From assembly GCA_963710175.1 (NCBI GenBank), contig CAVPZC010000001.1:248001-312000 (forward strand): a stretch of DNA of 64,000 nt. The letters run 5' to 3'. The notes under the pieces were generated by a model. It worked only from the letters and a program-made list of their open reading frames with translations, had not been told where the DNA came from and ran no database searches. Below are positions 35,516 through 44,093 of this stretch, in pieces; the stretch's first letter is position 1, and the number at the start of each line of letters is the position of its first letter. The position numbers and the translations under genes are program-made. This stretch comes from Phormidesmis sp963710175 (lineage in GTDB: Bacteria > Cyanobacteriota > Cyanobacteriia > Phormidesmidales > Phormidesmidaceae).

Positions 35516-37144
35516 CTATTGTGCGGCCTGTGCCCACCAGGCTAGTGCGTAGGGCTGAGCTTCGCCGCCAGCCTGCTGCACGACTCTCAGCTTATAGCGA
35601 CCGTCTGCGGGAATAGGAATGAAGATGTGCTCCAGGCTGTCTTCTGGGCTGATCGATGACCATACGCTCTGGCTGATGTCGTCGGTGTCGGCAGGCATCA
35701 GGTACAGGTTCAGATTGCTCAGCGGCTGACCGGTAAAGCTTTCGCCGACGTCGTAGTATTCGTCGGCTGAATTGAGTTTAACCACACGTTCCCAAGAGAG
35801 GGTGGCGCTTACATAGCTGCCGCCCTCAAGCGGCTGGTCAAAGACGTAGTCTTCGGTGCTGCTGATATCGGCCAGACTGCTGTAGCTCCAGCCGATGGTG
35901 GGAATGGTGCCTGGAGTCCACTGTCCGCCTGCGAGCTGCTCGTAAGCTCTAAAGGCGTTGAGGTGTCCGGTGCCTAGTTCGGCATTGAGTGGAATATTTT
36001 GATCCCGGTAGGCATCGGATTCTGTCCAGTCGCGACCGCTTTCGTCTAGCAGGGTGCGGCTCATGCCCAGCAGCGAGCCATCGCCAGGGTCTTCTATCTT
36101 ATCGGCGGCGTTGAGAATGACTGATTTCATTACCTGAGGTTCTCTGGAGTCCAGGCTCCAGTTGCTGACACCCGCCCGCAGCTGACGATCGCCAAATTCC
36201 TGCAAGAGCGCTATGGTGGCCACCACATGCGGGGCAGCAAAGCTGGTGCCGCTGCTGATCGTACGAGCACCGTTGGGCTGAAACATTTCAATCTCGCTGC
36301 CCGGTGCGACTAAATTAATCGAGCGGCGGCTGCCCTCGTTGGCTTCAGGGCGGGAGCCATTAGGTGAATTGACGGTCGGCTCGCTGCCCAAATTGGCGTA
36401 GTCTACCCGCATAAACTTGCCATCGACTCGGGTGGAATAGGCCACGTTGATGCCGTTAAAATTGTCGGTTGGAATGGGGATGCCTCCTCGACCCTGGTTA
36501 CCAGCAATCACATAGAGCAGCTTGTGCACACGGGCTGACCAGTCGATGCACTGGGTGAGCAGCGCGTTGCCGTCTAACGTGGCGTTGGGCCGCGCATCGC
36601 GGCTGAGAGGTTCGCCAAAGCTAAAGTTAGTGGCCCTGACGTCGCCGCTGTTTTGCAGGGCGACATGCTGAGAGGCCAGGCATTCTTCCTGCTGACCGGT
36701 AAATTCGGTCAGGGTGCCGATGGCTGCTGAATAAAGAAAGGCATCAGGGGCAACGCCTCTGAGCATTTTGTCACGGCTGATCATCACGCTGGCCACGTTG
36801 GCTGCGTGGGGGTCAACTGACTCGTTGGCGATCGCGGGCCCATCTAGCTCAAAAATTCGGCCCACCTGCACGGGCGGATCTTCCGTCGCAATTTTGTCAA
36901 TGCCAAACTGACTGGGGCGACCAATCTCTACCTGCCCAATGGCAATTTTGCGGCCCGTTAGATCGTAAGGCGCTTCTTGCAGGCGGCGAGCATCAATCCC
37001 ATCGGTGCCAATAGAGCTGGTTAGCGCCACTGCTGGCAACCCTACTGCGGCTATTGCCCCTAAACCCAGACCTAAGCTGCTGATCGGTCGGTTAACAAGA
37101 TGCCGCCGCCACTGCCGAAAAAGTCTGCCCATAGAGTGCGCCAT
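35516..37144 (-). CDS. S8-family (subtilisin-like) serine peptidase, Asp replaced by Glu
   Basis: 542 residues from the ATG at 37144 (an in-frame TTG/ATG lead to 37177 is possible). An N-terminal hydrophobic segment (about residues 20-43) suggests export. Peptidase motifs: His in PHAANVASVM, oxyanion Asn in VIAGNQGRGG, Ser in SGTSFAAPHVV. The strand that should end in Asp-Thr-Gly reads IAIGQVEIGRP, so the triad Asp appears as Glu. A C-terminal beta-sandwich of about 130 residues (YVSATLSWERVV, ADGRYKLRVVQQAGG) resembles the P/peptidase-C-terminal domains of secreted subtilases. Substrate unknown. Confidence 0.8.
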   Translation of the reverse strand: MAHSMGRLFRQWRRHLVNRPISSLGLGLGAIAAVGLPAVALTSSIGTDGIDARRLQEAPYDLTGRKIAIGQVEIGRPSQFGIDKIATEDPPVQVGRIFELDGPAIANESVDPHAANVASVMISRDKMLRGVAPDAFLYSAAIGTLTEFTGQQEECLASQHVALQNSGDVRATNFSFGEPLSRDARPNATLDGNALLTQCIDWSARVHKLLYVIAGNQGRGGIPIPTDNFNGINVAYSTRVDGKFMRVDYANLGSEPTVNSPNGSRPEANEGSRRSINLVAPGSEIEMFQPNGARTISSGTSFAAPHVVATIALLQEFGDRQLRAGVSNWSLDSREPQVMKSVILNAADKIEDPGDGSLLGMSRTLLDESGRDWTESDAYRDQNIPLNAELGTGHLNAFRAYEQLAGGQWTPGTIPTIGWSYSSLADISSTEDYVFDQPLEGGSYVSATLSWERVVKLNSADEYYDVGESFTGQPLSNLNLYLMPADTDDISQSVWSSISPEDSLEHIFIPIPADGRYKLRVVQQAGGEAQPYALAWWAQAAQ

Positions 37145-37345
37145 GTAATGACATGAATTGACGAGACAACAGAGCAACTTTAACTCAATTGCTGGGGCGA
37201 CGGTAAGGGTTAGCGCTGCTATAGTTCAGGCAAATGCGCTGCCCGTAAACTTTGTGCTATGAGCCGGATAAATATTTTGTTACAATAGGCACACTATATA
37301 GATCTTTCTCTATAGCAAACATCCCCTAGCGAGAGGCCGCTCCCT

Positions 37346-38065
37346 ATGGCAACTACTCAGTTCAATAGCTCCGCCCATAAATCTGTCGTTATTTCACCGT
37401 CAATTTTGTCCGCCGATTTTAGCCGCCTGGGTGAGGAAATTCGCGCAGTTGACGAGGCTGGGGCTGACTGGATTCACATCGATGTAATGGATGGCCGCTT
37501 TGTCCCTAACATTACGATTGGCCCGATGATTGTGGAGGCCGTTCGCCCCCATACCGACAAGCCGCTAGACGTTCACCTGATGATTGTGGAGCCGGAAAAG
37601 TACGTAGAGGACTTTGCTAAAGCGGGCGCCGACATCATTTCGATTCATTGTGAGCACAATGCGTCGCCTCACTTGCACCGGACGCTGGGCCAAATTAAAG
37701 AATGCGGTAAACAGGCTGGAGTCGTGCTCAATCCGGGCACCAATCTAGATCTCATTGAGTACTCTTTAGACCTGTGCGACCTGGTGCTGATTATGAGCGT
37801 AAACCCCGGTTTTGGCGGGCAGAGCTTTATTCCGGGTGTAGTACCTAAAATCCGCAAGCTCAGAGCGATGTGCGACGAGCGCGGTTTGGATCCGTGGATT
37901 GAAGTGGACGGCGGACTAAAATCTCACAATGCTTGGCAGGTAATAGACGCAGGTGCCAATGCAATTGTGGCGGGTTCTGCGGTCTTTAAAGCGGATGACT
38001 ATGCCGAGGCGATTCGCGATATTCGCAATAGCAAGCGGCCTGTGCCAGAGCTAGCGGCTGTGTAA
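37346..38065 (+). CDS. rpe: Ribulose-phosphate 3-epimerase
   Basis: 239 residues. It interconverts ribulose 5-phosphate and xylulose 5-phosphate in the Calvin cycle and oxidative pentose phosphate path. Signatures: VVISPSILSADFSRLGEEI, WIHIDVMDGRFVPNITIG, DVHLMIVEP, LIMSVNPGFGGQSFIP and WIEVDGGLK (catalytic Asp residues in HIDVMDG and EVDGG). The start ATG is at 37346. It is monocistronic; the next plus-strand feature is a small gene 205 bp downstream. Confidence 0.96.
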   Translation: MATTQFNSSAHKSVVISPSILSADFSRLGEEIRAVDEAGADWIHIDVMDGRFVPNITIGPMIVEAVRPHTDKPLDVHLMIVEPEKYVEDFAKAGADIISIHCEHNASPHLHRTLGQIKECGKQAGVVLNPGTNLDLIEYSLDLCDLVLIMSVNPGFGGQSFIPGVVPKIRKLRAMCDERGLDPWIEVDGGLKSHNAWQVIDAGANAIVAGSAVFKADDYAEAIRDIRNSKRPVPELAAV

Positions 38066-38270
38066 AGGTCGCCCTGCGAAACCCCATTCCCTGTCAGGCG
38101 GGGTATGACAAAGGGCTGCCAACTTTTAGAGAGACCTCAAGTAGACTTTCTCTAGAAGTGGCGGTCCTTTACTGCGCACGTATCTGCCCTTAAGAATTCG
38201 GGCATTCTGATAGCTGTAAGTCTGCCCTTGACCTTACAGCCGTTTCCGCAGCGTCCGCCGCCATCAGCCT

Positions 38271-38447
38271 ATGCCGTCTGTTGAGAAGAGAATCGCCCAG
38301 ATATTTGCGGCGCGCCAGATTACGCGCACCGATCAGGCTTTTCTGATGTCGGTGTTTGCCAGCGGCAACATCAGTACTACCGATGAAGTGCTGATCAATC
38401 AGCTCTACGAGGCGCTCACTGCTGGTCGCCTGAAGGTAGTCGATTGA
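38271..38447 (+). CDS. Small 58-residue protein
   Basis: ATG at 38271, TGA at 38445-38447. The translation starts MPSVEKRIAQIFAARQITR and ends YEALTAGRLKVVD. It looks like a compact helical protein with balanced codon use. I recall similar short cyanobacterial proteins but cannot name a family. It ends 8 bp before tRNA-Thr, transcribed in the opposite direction. It was found by reading the region between rpe and the tRNA genes. Confidence 0.6.
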   Translation: MPSVEKRIAQIFAARQITRTDQAFLMSVFASGNISTTDEVLINQLYEALTAGRLKVVD

Positions 38448-38454
38448 TGGAAGA

Positions 38455-38526
38455 AGCCCATGACGAGGATTGAACTCGTGACCTCACCCTTACCAAGGGT
38501 GTGCTCTACCACTGAGCCACATGGGC
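38455..38526 (-). tRNA. tRNA-Thr (anticodon GGT)
   Basis: Reverse strand: acceptor GCCCATG pairs with CATGGGC; D arm GCTCAGTGGTAGAGC; anticodon stem CACCC/GGGTG with loop TTGGTAA; T arm with TTCAATC. Discriminator T. CCA is not encoded. Confidence 0.95.
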
Positions 38527-38596
38527 AATTTTTAGTGAGTAAATCCCTGCCTGTCATCCTCTCTGTAAGGATGCACAGTCTGTAGGGTGCGCAAGA

Positions 38597-38681
38597 TGGT
38601 GGGCCAGGCTGGATTCGAACCAGCGTAAGCATAGCTAGTGGATTTACAGTCCACCCCCATTAACCACTCGGGCACTGACCC
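38597..38681 (-). tRNA. tRNA-Tyr (anticodon GTA), CCA encoded
   Basis: Reverse strand: acceptor GGGTCAG/CTGGCCC with one T-G wobble; anticodon loop contains TGTAAAT between GGAC-type stem halves; long class II variable arm (CTAGCTATGCTTACG); T loop TTCGAAT. Discriminator A is followed by a genomic CCA (38597-38599). It lies 70 bp upstream of tRNA-Thr on the same strand, so the two may be cotranscribed. Confidence 0.94.
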
Positions 38682-38899
38682 ATGACCATCTACGGCTTAT
38701 AAAATGTAGCATACGATGCGCCCAGGTGGGCAGCGTTTAGCTCTCTCAACTCGGGCAAGTTTTGCTTGACTTTTGGCTGAACTAACCGTCGCTGAGTGGG
38801 TTCCTTTCTATGCCCTGGCGATCTCTAAAAGATAAACCCAAGAGCGATGCTAGGGCTGGCGAATCTGTTTAGGCTGGCTTTTCTTAAACTGAGAGAGCC

Positions 38900-39550
38900 A
38901 TGGATTCCACTTTTGATATTGACACTGCGTTTACCCGTTTGCGCCAGTTTATGCAGGCGTATCCTCGGGCGGCGATGTTTCAGCTAGCCGAAGAGGGCTA
39001 TACCTCGCCGTTTGAACAGCTGGTTTCCTGCATGATTTCGATCCGAACTTACGACGAGGTGAGCCTACCGGTGTCGCGGCGACTGTTTGCTAAAGCTAAT
39101 ACACCGCAGGCGATGAGTGAGCTGTCGGCAGCAGAAATTGAACGGCTGATTGCCAAGAGTACGTTTGCTGAGCGGAAGGCGGAGCAGATTTGGGCGATCG
39201 CTCAAGACATCGTCCAAAACTACAGCGGCGAACTTCCCTGCGATGAAGCTGTGATGCTCAGCTTCAAAGGTGTCGGCCCAAAGTGCGCTCACTTAGCGCT
39301 GGGCATTGCCTGCCAGCAGCCCTATATCAGTGTGGATGTGCATGTGCACCGAGTGGTGAACCGCTGGGGCGTAGTGGCGACCAAAACCCCTGAGAAAACG
39401 ACCCAGGCGCTGGCGCAGAAGCTGCCAAGGGACTATTGGATTGAGACGAACCGGCTACTGATGCCGTTTGGTAAGCAGATTTGTAAAGGGCAGTATCCAC
39501 AGTGTGCCAGCTGCCTGCTGGCGGATATGTGTCCTCAAGTGGGCGTGTAG
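38900..39550 (+). CDS. nth: Endonuclease III-like DNA glycosylase
   Basis: 216 residues. HhH motif SFKGVGPKCAHLAL includes the Lys that makes the Schiff base in Nth, and VDVHVHRVVNRWG carries the catalytic Asp. The C-terminal four-Cys cluster CKGQYPQCASCLLADMC fits C-x6-C-x2-C-x5-C for a 4Fe-4S cluster. Nth removes oxidised pyrimidines and nicks the strand. The usual length is about 211. A second, more canonical nth may exist elsewhere, since this one begins with an unusual N-terminus (FDIDTAFTRLRQFM). It stands alone. Confidence 0.85.
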   Translation: MDSTFDIDTAFTRLRQFMQAYPRAAMFQLAEEGYTSPFEQLVSCMISIRTYDEVSLPVSRRLFAKANTPQAMSELSAAEIERLIAKSTFAERKAEQIWAIAQDIVQNYSGELPCDEAVMLSFKGVGPKCAHLALGIACQQPYISVDVHVHRVVNRWGVVATKTPEKTTQALAQKLPRDYWIETNRLLMPFGKQICKGQYPQCASCLLADMCPQVGV

Positions 39551-39757
39551 ATCCCTAGCATATTTATGTGTTTTAGGAGCCACTATGAAGTTCTGGCATC
39601 TAGTTTGATTGATTTTTTTAAACTTTTGATATAAGTGTCCCTGTGCGGAGTATCAAGTCAGACTTGCTTAGCCAAGTGTTTCATTTGTTACCAAGTGGCT
39701 GTGCTTGATGCTCTTAAGTTATGTAAACGCTGATGTAAAGAAATTTAAGCACTTCCT

Positions 39758-41242
39758 ATGTCTCAAAGTTTCTCCGCTTCTCCTCGGCCTGAGAGTCGGT
39801 CTTCAGGGCGATCTTCAGGGCGGTCTTCAGGGCGGCAGCTCAGTTGGCTAGAGGGCATTCGAGTATTGGCAGCGGTCAGCATTTTGCTGTACCACGCTCA
39901 GCTATTGTTTGCAGACTACGCCTACACTCCTCAGCCGAGCGGGCTGCGAAATAATCTGGCAGCAATTACCGCCGCTAGCCATAGCTTGGGTCAAAACGGG
40001 TTGGCGCTAGCGGCTACCCTGCCCACCTGGTTTGGCTTTCAAGCGGTTGATGTATTTGTGCTGATGGCGGGCTTTGTTCTGGTTCTTTCACTGCGCAATA
40101 AGGACCGCACTGTCAGCGCAGGCGAATTCATTTGGCATCGCCTGCTGCGAATTCTCTGGCCGTTTTGGACGGTGGCGTGGCTAGCCTACCCAGTGCTTTG
40201 GATCGTAGGTGTTGCGACCGACAGCTATCGGCCTGCGCCATGGGACATGTTTGCAGGGGCTACATTCCCGCTGCTTTTTGACTTTGAGGGCAAAACGCTG
40301 CTGAATACGAGCGGCCCCTGGTGGTTTATTCCGCTAATTATCAGCTTTACGCTGATTTCTCCAGTACTCTGGTATCTTTTGAGGCGGTGGGGCGATCGCA
40401 ATCTGCTGTGGGTCAGTTTGCTGATCACGGTTGCCTATCGTTACGAGGCCGTCTATCACTTTGGTGGGCATTTGACTTACGCCATTGTGGATACTGCTAA
40501 TGGCTGGCTGCCTTTTGTCTCTTTTTTGGCGAAGCTGAGCACTTTTGTTGTGGGGATGACTGCGGCGAATGCTTATTGTGATCGCAGAGGTCCTCTGTTT
40601 TGGCGTCCTCAGCGACTAATTTTGGTGGGCCTGCTGACCTATGCAGCTGGGTTCACAGCTCAGTTTTATCGGGGTGGGTGGGTTGTGTGCGATCTGCTGC
40701 TGCCGGTTGGGCTGGCCATGTGTGCAGCGGTATCTTTGCGATCGCTGCTGACTTTCCTCCCTCCTCTCTCAGCGGTAATGCGGCGGCTAGGCCCGCACAG
40801 CTACAGCTATTTCTTAATCCACGGCTTTGTGATTGATCGAACCATCAATCTGTGGGTGAAAGAGAGTCTGTGGCGGTATTGGATTTCTCTACCGCTGATG
40901 GTACTGGGCACTTTGGCCTTAGCGATGATGGCCGATGCTATTCGGCCTTTTATGCAGCGGATGATTTTGCACCTGTGGCGCGATCTCGATCATCTGCTGA
41001 GCTTGCACCCGACTGTTGATACTAGCTGGATGCCGACAGTAGGCGATCGCGTTGGGCATCAGCGCAGCCGAGACTGGACTGTTCTAAAAGTAGAGACCCT
41101 ACTCGACGAAGGAGAAACCCACCTGTGTCAAATTTCTGATGGACAACAGACACAGTGGGTTAGTGCCAGCACGCTAAGACTCATTGAGCCAGCGAAAGCC
41201 GCTCGGACCAGCGCCTATTCAGGCATCAAAACCGTCGTCTGA
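39758..41242 (+). CDS. Acyltransferase family 3 with C-terminal SH3-like domain
   Basis: 494 residues. The Ser/Gly/Arg-rich start contains three SGRS units from a 12-bp repeat (about 39799-39834). The acyltransferase_3 core follows: LEGIRVLAAVSILLYH (catalytic-type His), about ten membrane helices to residue 415, WHRLLRILWPFW, and YSYFLIHGFVID. After the last helix comes a soluble domain (residues about 425-485: MPTVGDRVGHQRSRDWTVLK, then CQISDGQQTQWVSASTLRLI) that looks like a small SH3/Tudor-like barrel, not usual for the family. It likely O-acetylates a cell-surface polysaccharide with the glycosyltransferase 20 bp downstream. Confidence 0.82.
   Translation: MSQSFSASPRPESRSSGRSSGRSSGRQLSWLEGIRVLAAVSILLYHAQLLFADYAYTPQPSGLRNNLAAITAASHSLGQNGLALAATLPTWFGFQAVDVFVLMAGFVLVLSLRNKDRTVSAGEFIWHRLLRILWPFWTVAWLAYPVLWIVGVATDSYRPAPWDMFAGATFPLLFDFEGKTLLNTSGPWWFIPLIISFTLISPVLWYLLRRWGDRNLLWVSLLITVAYRYEAVYHFGGHLTYAIVDTANGWLPFVSFLAKLSTFVVGMTAANAYCDRRGPLFWRPQRLILVGLLTYAAGFTAQFYRGGWVVCDLLLPVGLAMCAAVSLRSLLTFLPPLSAVMRRLGPHSYSYFLIHGFVIDRTINLWVKESLWRYWISLPLMVLGTLALAMMADAIRPFMQRMILHLWRDLDHLLSLHPTVDTSWMPTVGDRVGHQRSRDWTVLKVETLLDEGETHLCQISDGQQTQWVSASTLRLIEPAKAARTSAYSGIKTVV
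39799..39834 (+). repeat. 12-bp in-frame tandem repeat (SGRS units)
   Basis: TCTTCAGGGCGG-type 12-mers occur three times at the start of the acyltransferase gene, the first with one change (GGGCGA). Confidence 0.75.
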
Positions 41243-41262
41243 AATCAGGAGCTTTACAGAGA

Positions 41263-42696
41263 ATGGCAAAAGGAACAATCGAAATTCGAAAGATCATCTT
41301 CACGCATGGGCTGCTGATTGGGTTGCCCGCTGCTTTTTACACTTGCTTGCTGGTAAGCGGGTGGTCACTGCTCACACCCAGAGCAATTGTGCTGACCTTT
41401 TTTCTTTTTAACGCGGTGGTGATTATCGTCGAATCTAGCAATGCGCTGTTTTGTCGGTATGCTACCCATCGGCGTAGTGCGAGCCGCCCGCTAGTGCCAA
41501 TGCTCAATCGAATTAAGGCTTGGATGGGGGTGCGGGGTGCCGAGTGCCCATCTCCAATTGCGCCGGTACCGGCTTGTTCGTTTTTGGTGGCTGCTTATTT
41601 GCCCAATGAACAAGACATTATCGTTGAAACGATTCAGCATTTGTTGTTTCACATTGAGCGGCCAGCTGGCGGACTAGAAGTCATCTTGGCTTACAACACG
41701 CCGGTTGATCTGTTGATTGAAGTTGAGCTGCGCAGGCTGGCTAATCAATACCCTGAGCTGAAGCTGTTGCGGGCCGAAGGCAGCCAGTCTAAAGCTGAAA
41801 ATCTCAACACTGCGCTAGATATTGCCACAGGAGAAATTTTGTGTGTGCTAGATGCGGATCACCATCCTGCATCAGACTGCTTTGTGCGGGCGTGGCACTG
41901 GCTAGCGCAGGGCTATGACGTGGTTCAGGGGCGTAACGTCATTCGCAACTATGGCGAAAATTTTCTGACGATGAATGTCGCGCTTGAATTTGAACAGCTC
42001 TACGGTATCAGCCACGCGGCTAAGTCATTCCTTACCGATTCGAGCATCTTTGGCGGCTCGAATGGCTACTGGCGCACGTCTGTGCTCGAGCGTATTCGGT
42101 TTAACCCGAGCCGACTAACCGAAGATATTGACGCGACTATGAGAACGCTGCTCAATGGCTACAGGATCTTGCATGATCGCAGCATTATTACAACTGAGCT
42201 TGCCCCAACTTCTCTCAAAACATTCTGGTTCCAGCGCAAACGTTGGGCGCATGGCTGGCTGGAGGTTTCTTTAATTTACCAGCGGCGGTTGTGGCGATCG
42301 CCCTACTTCAATCAGTGGCAAAAAATCTACTGGACCTATCTACTCTATTACTGCGAGTGCTTTGCCATTATCGCTTTGCAGATGCTGCCAGTGATGCTCA
42401 GCTTTTGGCTGGTGCCCCGCCCGGTAGCTGGTGGGATGCACTTCTATTTTCTCTTGGCCGGGAGCCTGGCATTTTTCAGCGGTATCTATCAAGTCTTAGC
42501 CGCCGCCAAAATCGCTTCTCGGGCCTATCCGCTGTCTTACTACATTCTACATATTCTCTTTTTACCCTTCTATGTGACGTTGAAGAACTCGATTGCCGTC
42601 GTCGCTATCTACGACTACCTAAAAGGAAACCATGCTTGGGTAATCACTTCGCGCGATGTTAAAGCTCAGAAGCGGTATCGCTTTAAGCGAGGATAG
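41263..42696 (+). CDS. Processive family 2 glycosyltransferase
   Basis: 477 residues. Two N-terminal membrane helices (about 10-60) precede the GT-A catalytic domain with VAAYLPNEQDIIVETI, a DADHHP motif (DxD metal site), a TEDID motif (general base) and QRKRWAHGW (QxxRW acceptor site). These are the D,D,D,QxxRW residues of processive synthases such as cellulose or hyaluronan synthase. Three or four C-terminal membrane helices follow. The product is not inferable; an acetylated exopolysaccharide is suggested by the acyltransferase 20 bp upstream. No PilZ domain is present. Confidence 0.85.
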   Translation: MAKGTIEIRKIIFTHGLLIGLPAAFYTCLLVSGWSLLTPRAIVLTFFLFNAVVIIVESSNALFCRYATHRRSASRPLVPMLNRIKAWMGVRGAECPSPIAPVPACSFLVAAYLPNEQDIIVETIQHLLFHIERPAGGLEVILAYNTPVDLLIEVELRRLANQYPELKLLRAEGSQSKAENLNTALDIATGEILCVLDADHHPASDCFVRAWHWLAQGYDVVQGRNVIRNYGENFLTMNVALEFEQLYGISHAAKSFLTDSSIFGGSNGYWRTSVLERIRFNPSRLTEDIDATMRTLLNGYRILHDRSIITTELAPTSLKTFWFQRKRWAHGWLEVSLIYQRRLWRSPYFNQWQKIYWTYLLYYCECFAIIALQMLPVMLSFWLVPRPVAGGMHFYFLLAGSLAFFSGIYQVLAAAKIASRAYPLSYYILHILFLPFYVTLKNSIAVVAIYDYLKGNHAWVITSRDVKAQKRYRFKRG

Positions 42697-43050
42697 AGGC
42701 AGCGTTGAGGTTGATGATGAGATGCGTTCGTCAGAAGCCAGACACTCCTAGAAATAGCCAGCGCCAGTACTCCTGAATGACTTTAGACTGAAGATAAGCG
42801 ATCGCACACTCAGCAGCCAAACCCACGCCTCCTGCTGCCGAATCGACTCAATCCATCATCCACGAAGCACAGCTGAACGGCGTTGTGTTTCCGCCTGGCG
42901 ACCTCTGTAGTGACGAACCGCAGCTGGAGTCGATCTTCACCTACAGCAGATGGTGCTGCTAAACTGCCTTGACTGGCTGTGGAAAGACCACACCGACTAC
43001 TTCTCAGCAGGCAATCTGACGGTTTACTACAGTCCGCGCCAGCGTAAGTA

Positions 43051-43258
43051 ACCTGAGTTCGGGATAAGCAACTCATGCTTATTGCCCGAAGCAAGTCCCT
43101 TCTGGCAGGGTGGCCCGCAGGGTCGGGATGGGTCGGCAACGTGCGCTACACACCGAAACCCACCCCTGCGCCCCTCTAGAGGGGATCTACTTTAGGCTAT
43201 GTGTTAAAAAGCGCCGACAGTCTGGCATCACAGGCAATCACTGATCCCGAACTGACGT
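43051..43258. mobile_element. 208-bp MITE-like insertion in Uma2 pseudogene
   Basis: The ends ACCTGAGTTCGGGA (43051-43064) and TCCCGAACTGACGT (43245-43258) are inverted repeats with 12 of 14 matches. They are flanked by the direct repeat TAAGTA at 43045-43050 and 43259-43264, a target duplication. Removing the insert and one TAAGTA restores the Uma2 sequence QRKYEDF. It holds no plausible gene, so it must move by a transposase from elsewhere. Confidence 0.8.
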
Positions 43259-43429
43259 TAAGTATGAAGACTTTAGAGGGCCAGACTTCTTTGTGGTGGT
43301 GGGCACAGAAAAGCGCCCTCGTAAAAGCTGGATAGTTTGGGAAGAAGACGGTGAGTATCCGAATATCATCATCGAGCTGCTTTCCGACTCAACGGCGAAG
43401 ACAGATCGCGGGCTCCAAAAAGCAGATCC

Positions 43430-43533
43430 ATAGCGCCTGTCGAGTTGCTTAGGACGCTTTTATCGGCTGAAACCGTTATCTGACAGCAGGCAACTCGACT
43501 CGCAAAGTAAGAATGCATCCTTACTTTGCTATA
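43430..43533 (+). repeat. 104-bp palindromic repeat, intact copy
   Basis: ATAGC at the left and GCTAT at the right end frame two hairpins: GTCGAGTTGC/GCAACTCGAC with a roughly 45-bp loop, and CAAAGTAAG/CTTACTTTG around AATGCATC. A second copy, reverse oriented, is at 52772-54418, where it is interrupted by an IS. Copies differ at about eight positions. Confidence 0.85.
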
Positions 43534-43651
43534 TCAGAACATTTTCCGCACGCCCGACTACTTCTGGTTCGATCCAGATAGTCTGGAATTTGAAGGCTTT
43601 CACTCGACAGAGGCTATATGGAATGATACAAACATTGATTGCTTAGAGGGC

Positions 43652-44062
43652 TTAATGACTTAGCCTAAGTTTGATACTGACTCCCTTGAGATTGGGGTGA
43701 GGGTACTGTCGTAGGTAAGTGCTCACACAGTCCTGACAGGCGGGTAAGTAGCTAAACGCGGTAACTAGCTGTGACCAGCGGGGCGTGTGTCTAAAGGTGA
43801 TGCCCGCTCGCTTGGCGGCTTGGCGACAGGCATTGTAGCTGCCATAGCGCTTGAGCAGATCGGCCTTGGTAACAAATGCGGGGGCGGCTAAAGGATTGGA
43901 TAAAGCGTCATCTGAGGGCCTTAGTATGGGCTGAGCTGAGTCAGCCGCTAGCTGATTGACTGCGCCTTGAGCCACCGTAAAAATGGCTACCGCGTTTTCA
44001 ATGTCTTGAGCGTGGTTGTCTTCTAGCTGTGCTAGGAGCCGATCTAGCTTTTGCTTGCCCAT
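43652..44062 (-). CDS. Protein of unknown function, Cys-rich end
   Basis: 136 residues. It begins MGKQKLDRLLAQLEDNHAQD (amphipathic helix) and later has a stretch with YGSYNACRQAAKRAGITFR and LPACQDCVSTYLRQY. No signal peptide or membrane segment is present. The last 12 bases overlap the end of the Uma2 pseudogene on the other strand. A gene for a coiled-coil protein lies 31 bp upstream in the same direction. The family is not recognised. Confidence 0.55.
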   Translation of the reverse strand: MGKQKLDRLLAQLEDNHAQDIENAVAIFTVAQGAVNQLAADSAQPILRPSDDALSNPLAAPAFVTKADLLKRYGSYNACRQAAKRAGITFRHTPRWSQLVTAFSYLPACQDCVSTYLRQYPHPNLKGVSIKLRLSH

Positions 44063-44093
44063 GATGGTGGCGGGTTTAAGGCGATTTTAACAA

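Larger units (their letters stand above)
42798..43663 (+). pseudogene. Uma2-family (PD-(D/E)XK-like) gene, destroyed
   Basis: The reading frame starts without an ATG at about 42798 (AAKPTPPAAESTQSIIHEAQ). It shifts one base near 42930 (ESD-LHLQQMVLLNCLDWLW) and continues to SPRQRK. It is cut by a 208-bp insertion at 43051, resumes with YEDFRGPDFFVVVGTEKRP and IIIELLSDSTAKTDRG, shifts again near 43415, and is cut by a palindromic repeat at about 43430-43533. It ends QNIFRTPDYFWFDPDSLEFE with a stop at 43661-43663. The parts match the Uma2/DUF820 family. At least two frameshifts and two insertions prevent any full product. The acyltransferase/GT2 pair is upstream and unrelated. Confidence 0.8.

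Noticed and set aside
42810..43139. 109-codon minus-strand frame over the MITE and pseudogene
   Set aside because: It crosses the insertion boundary, has no family features and lies antisense to the Uma2 remnant.
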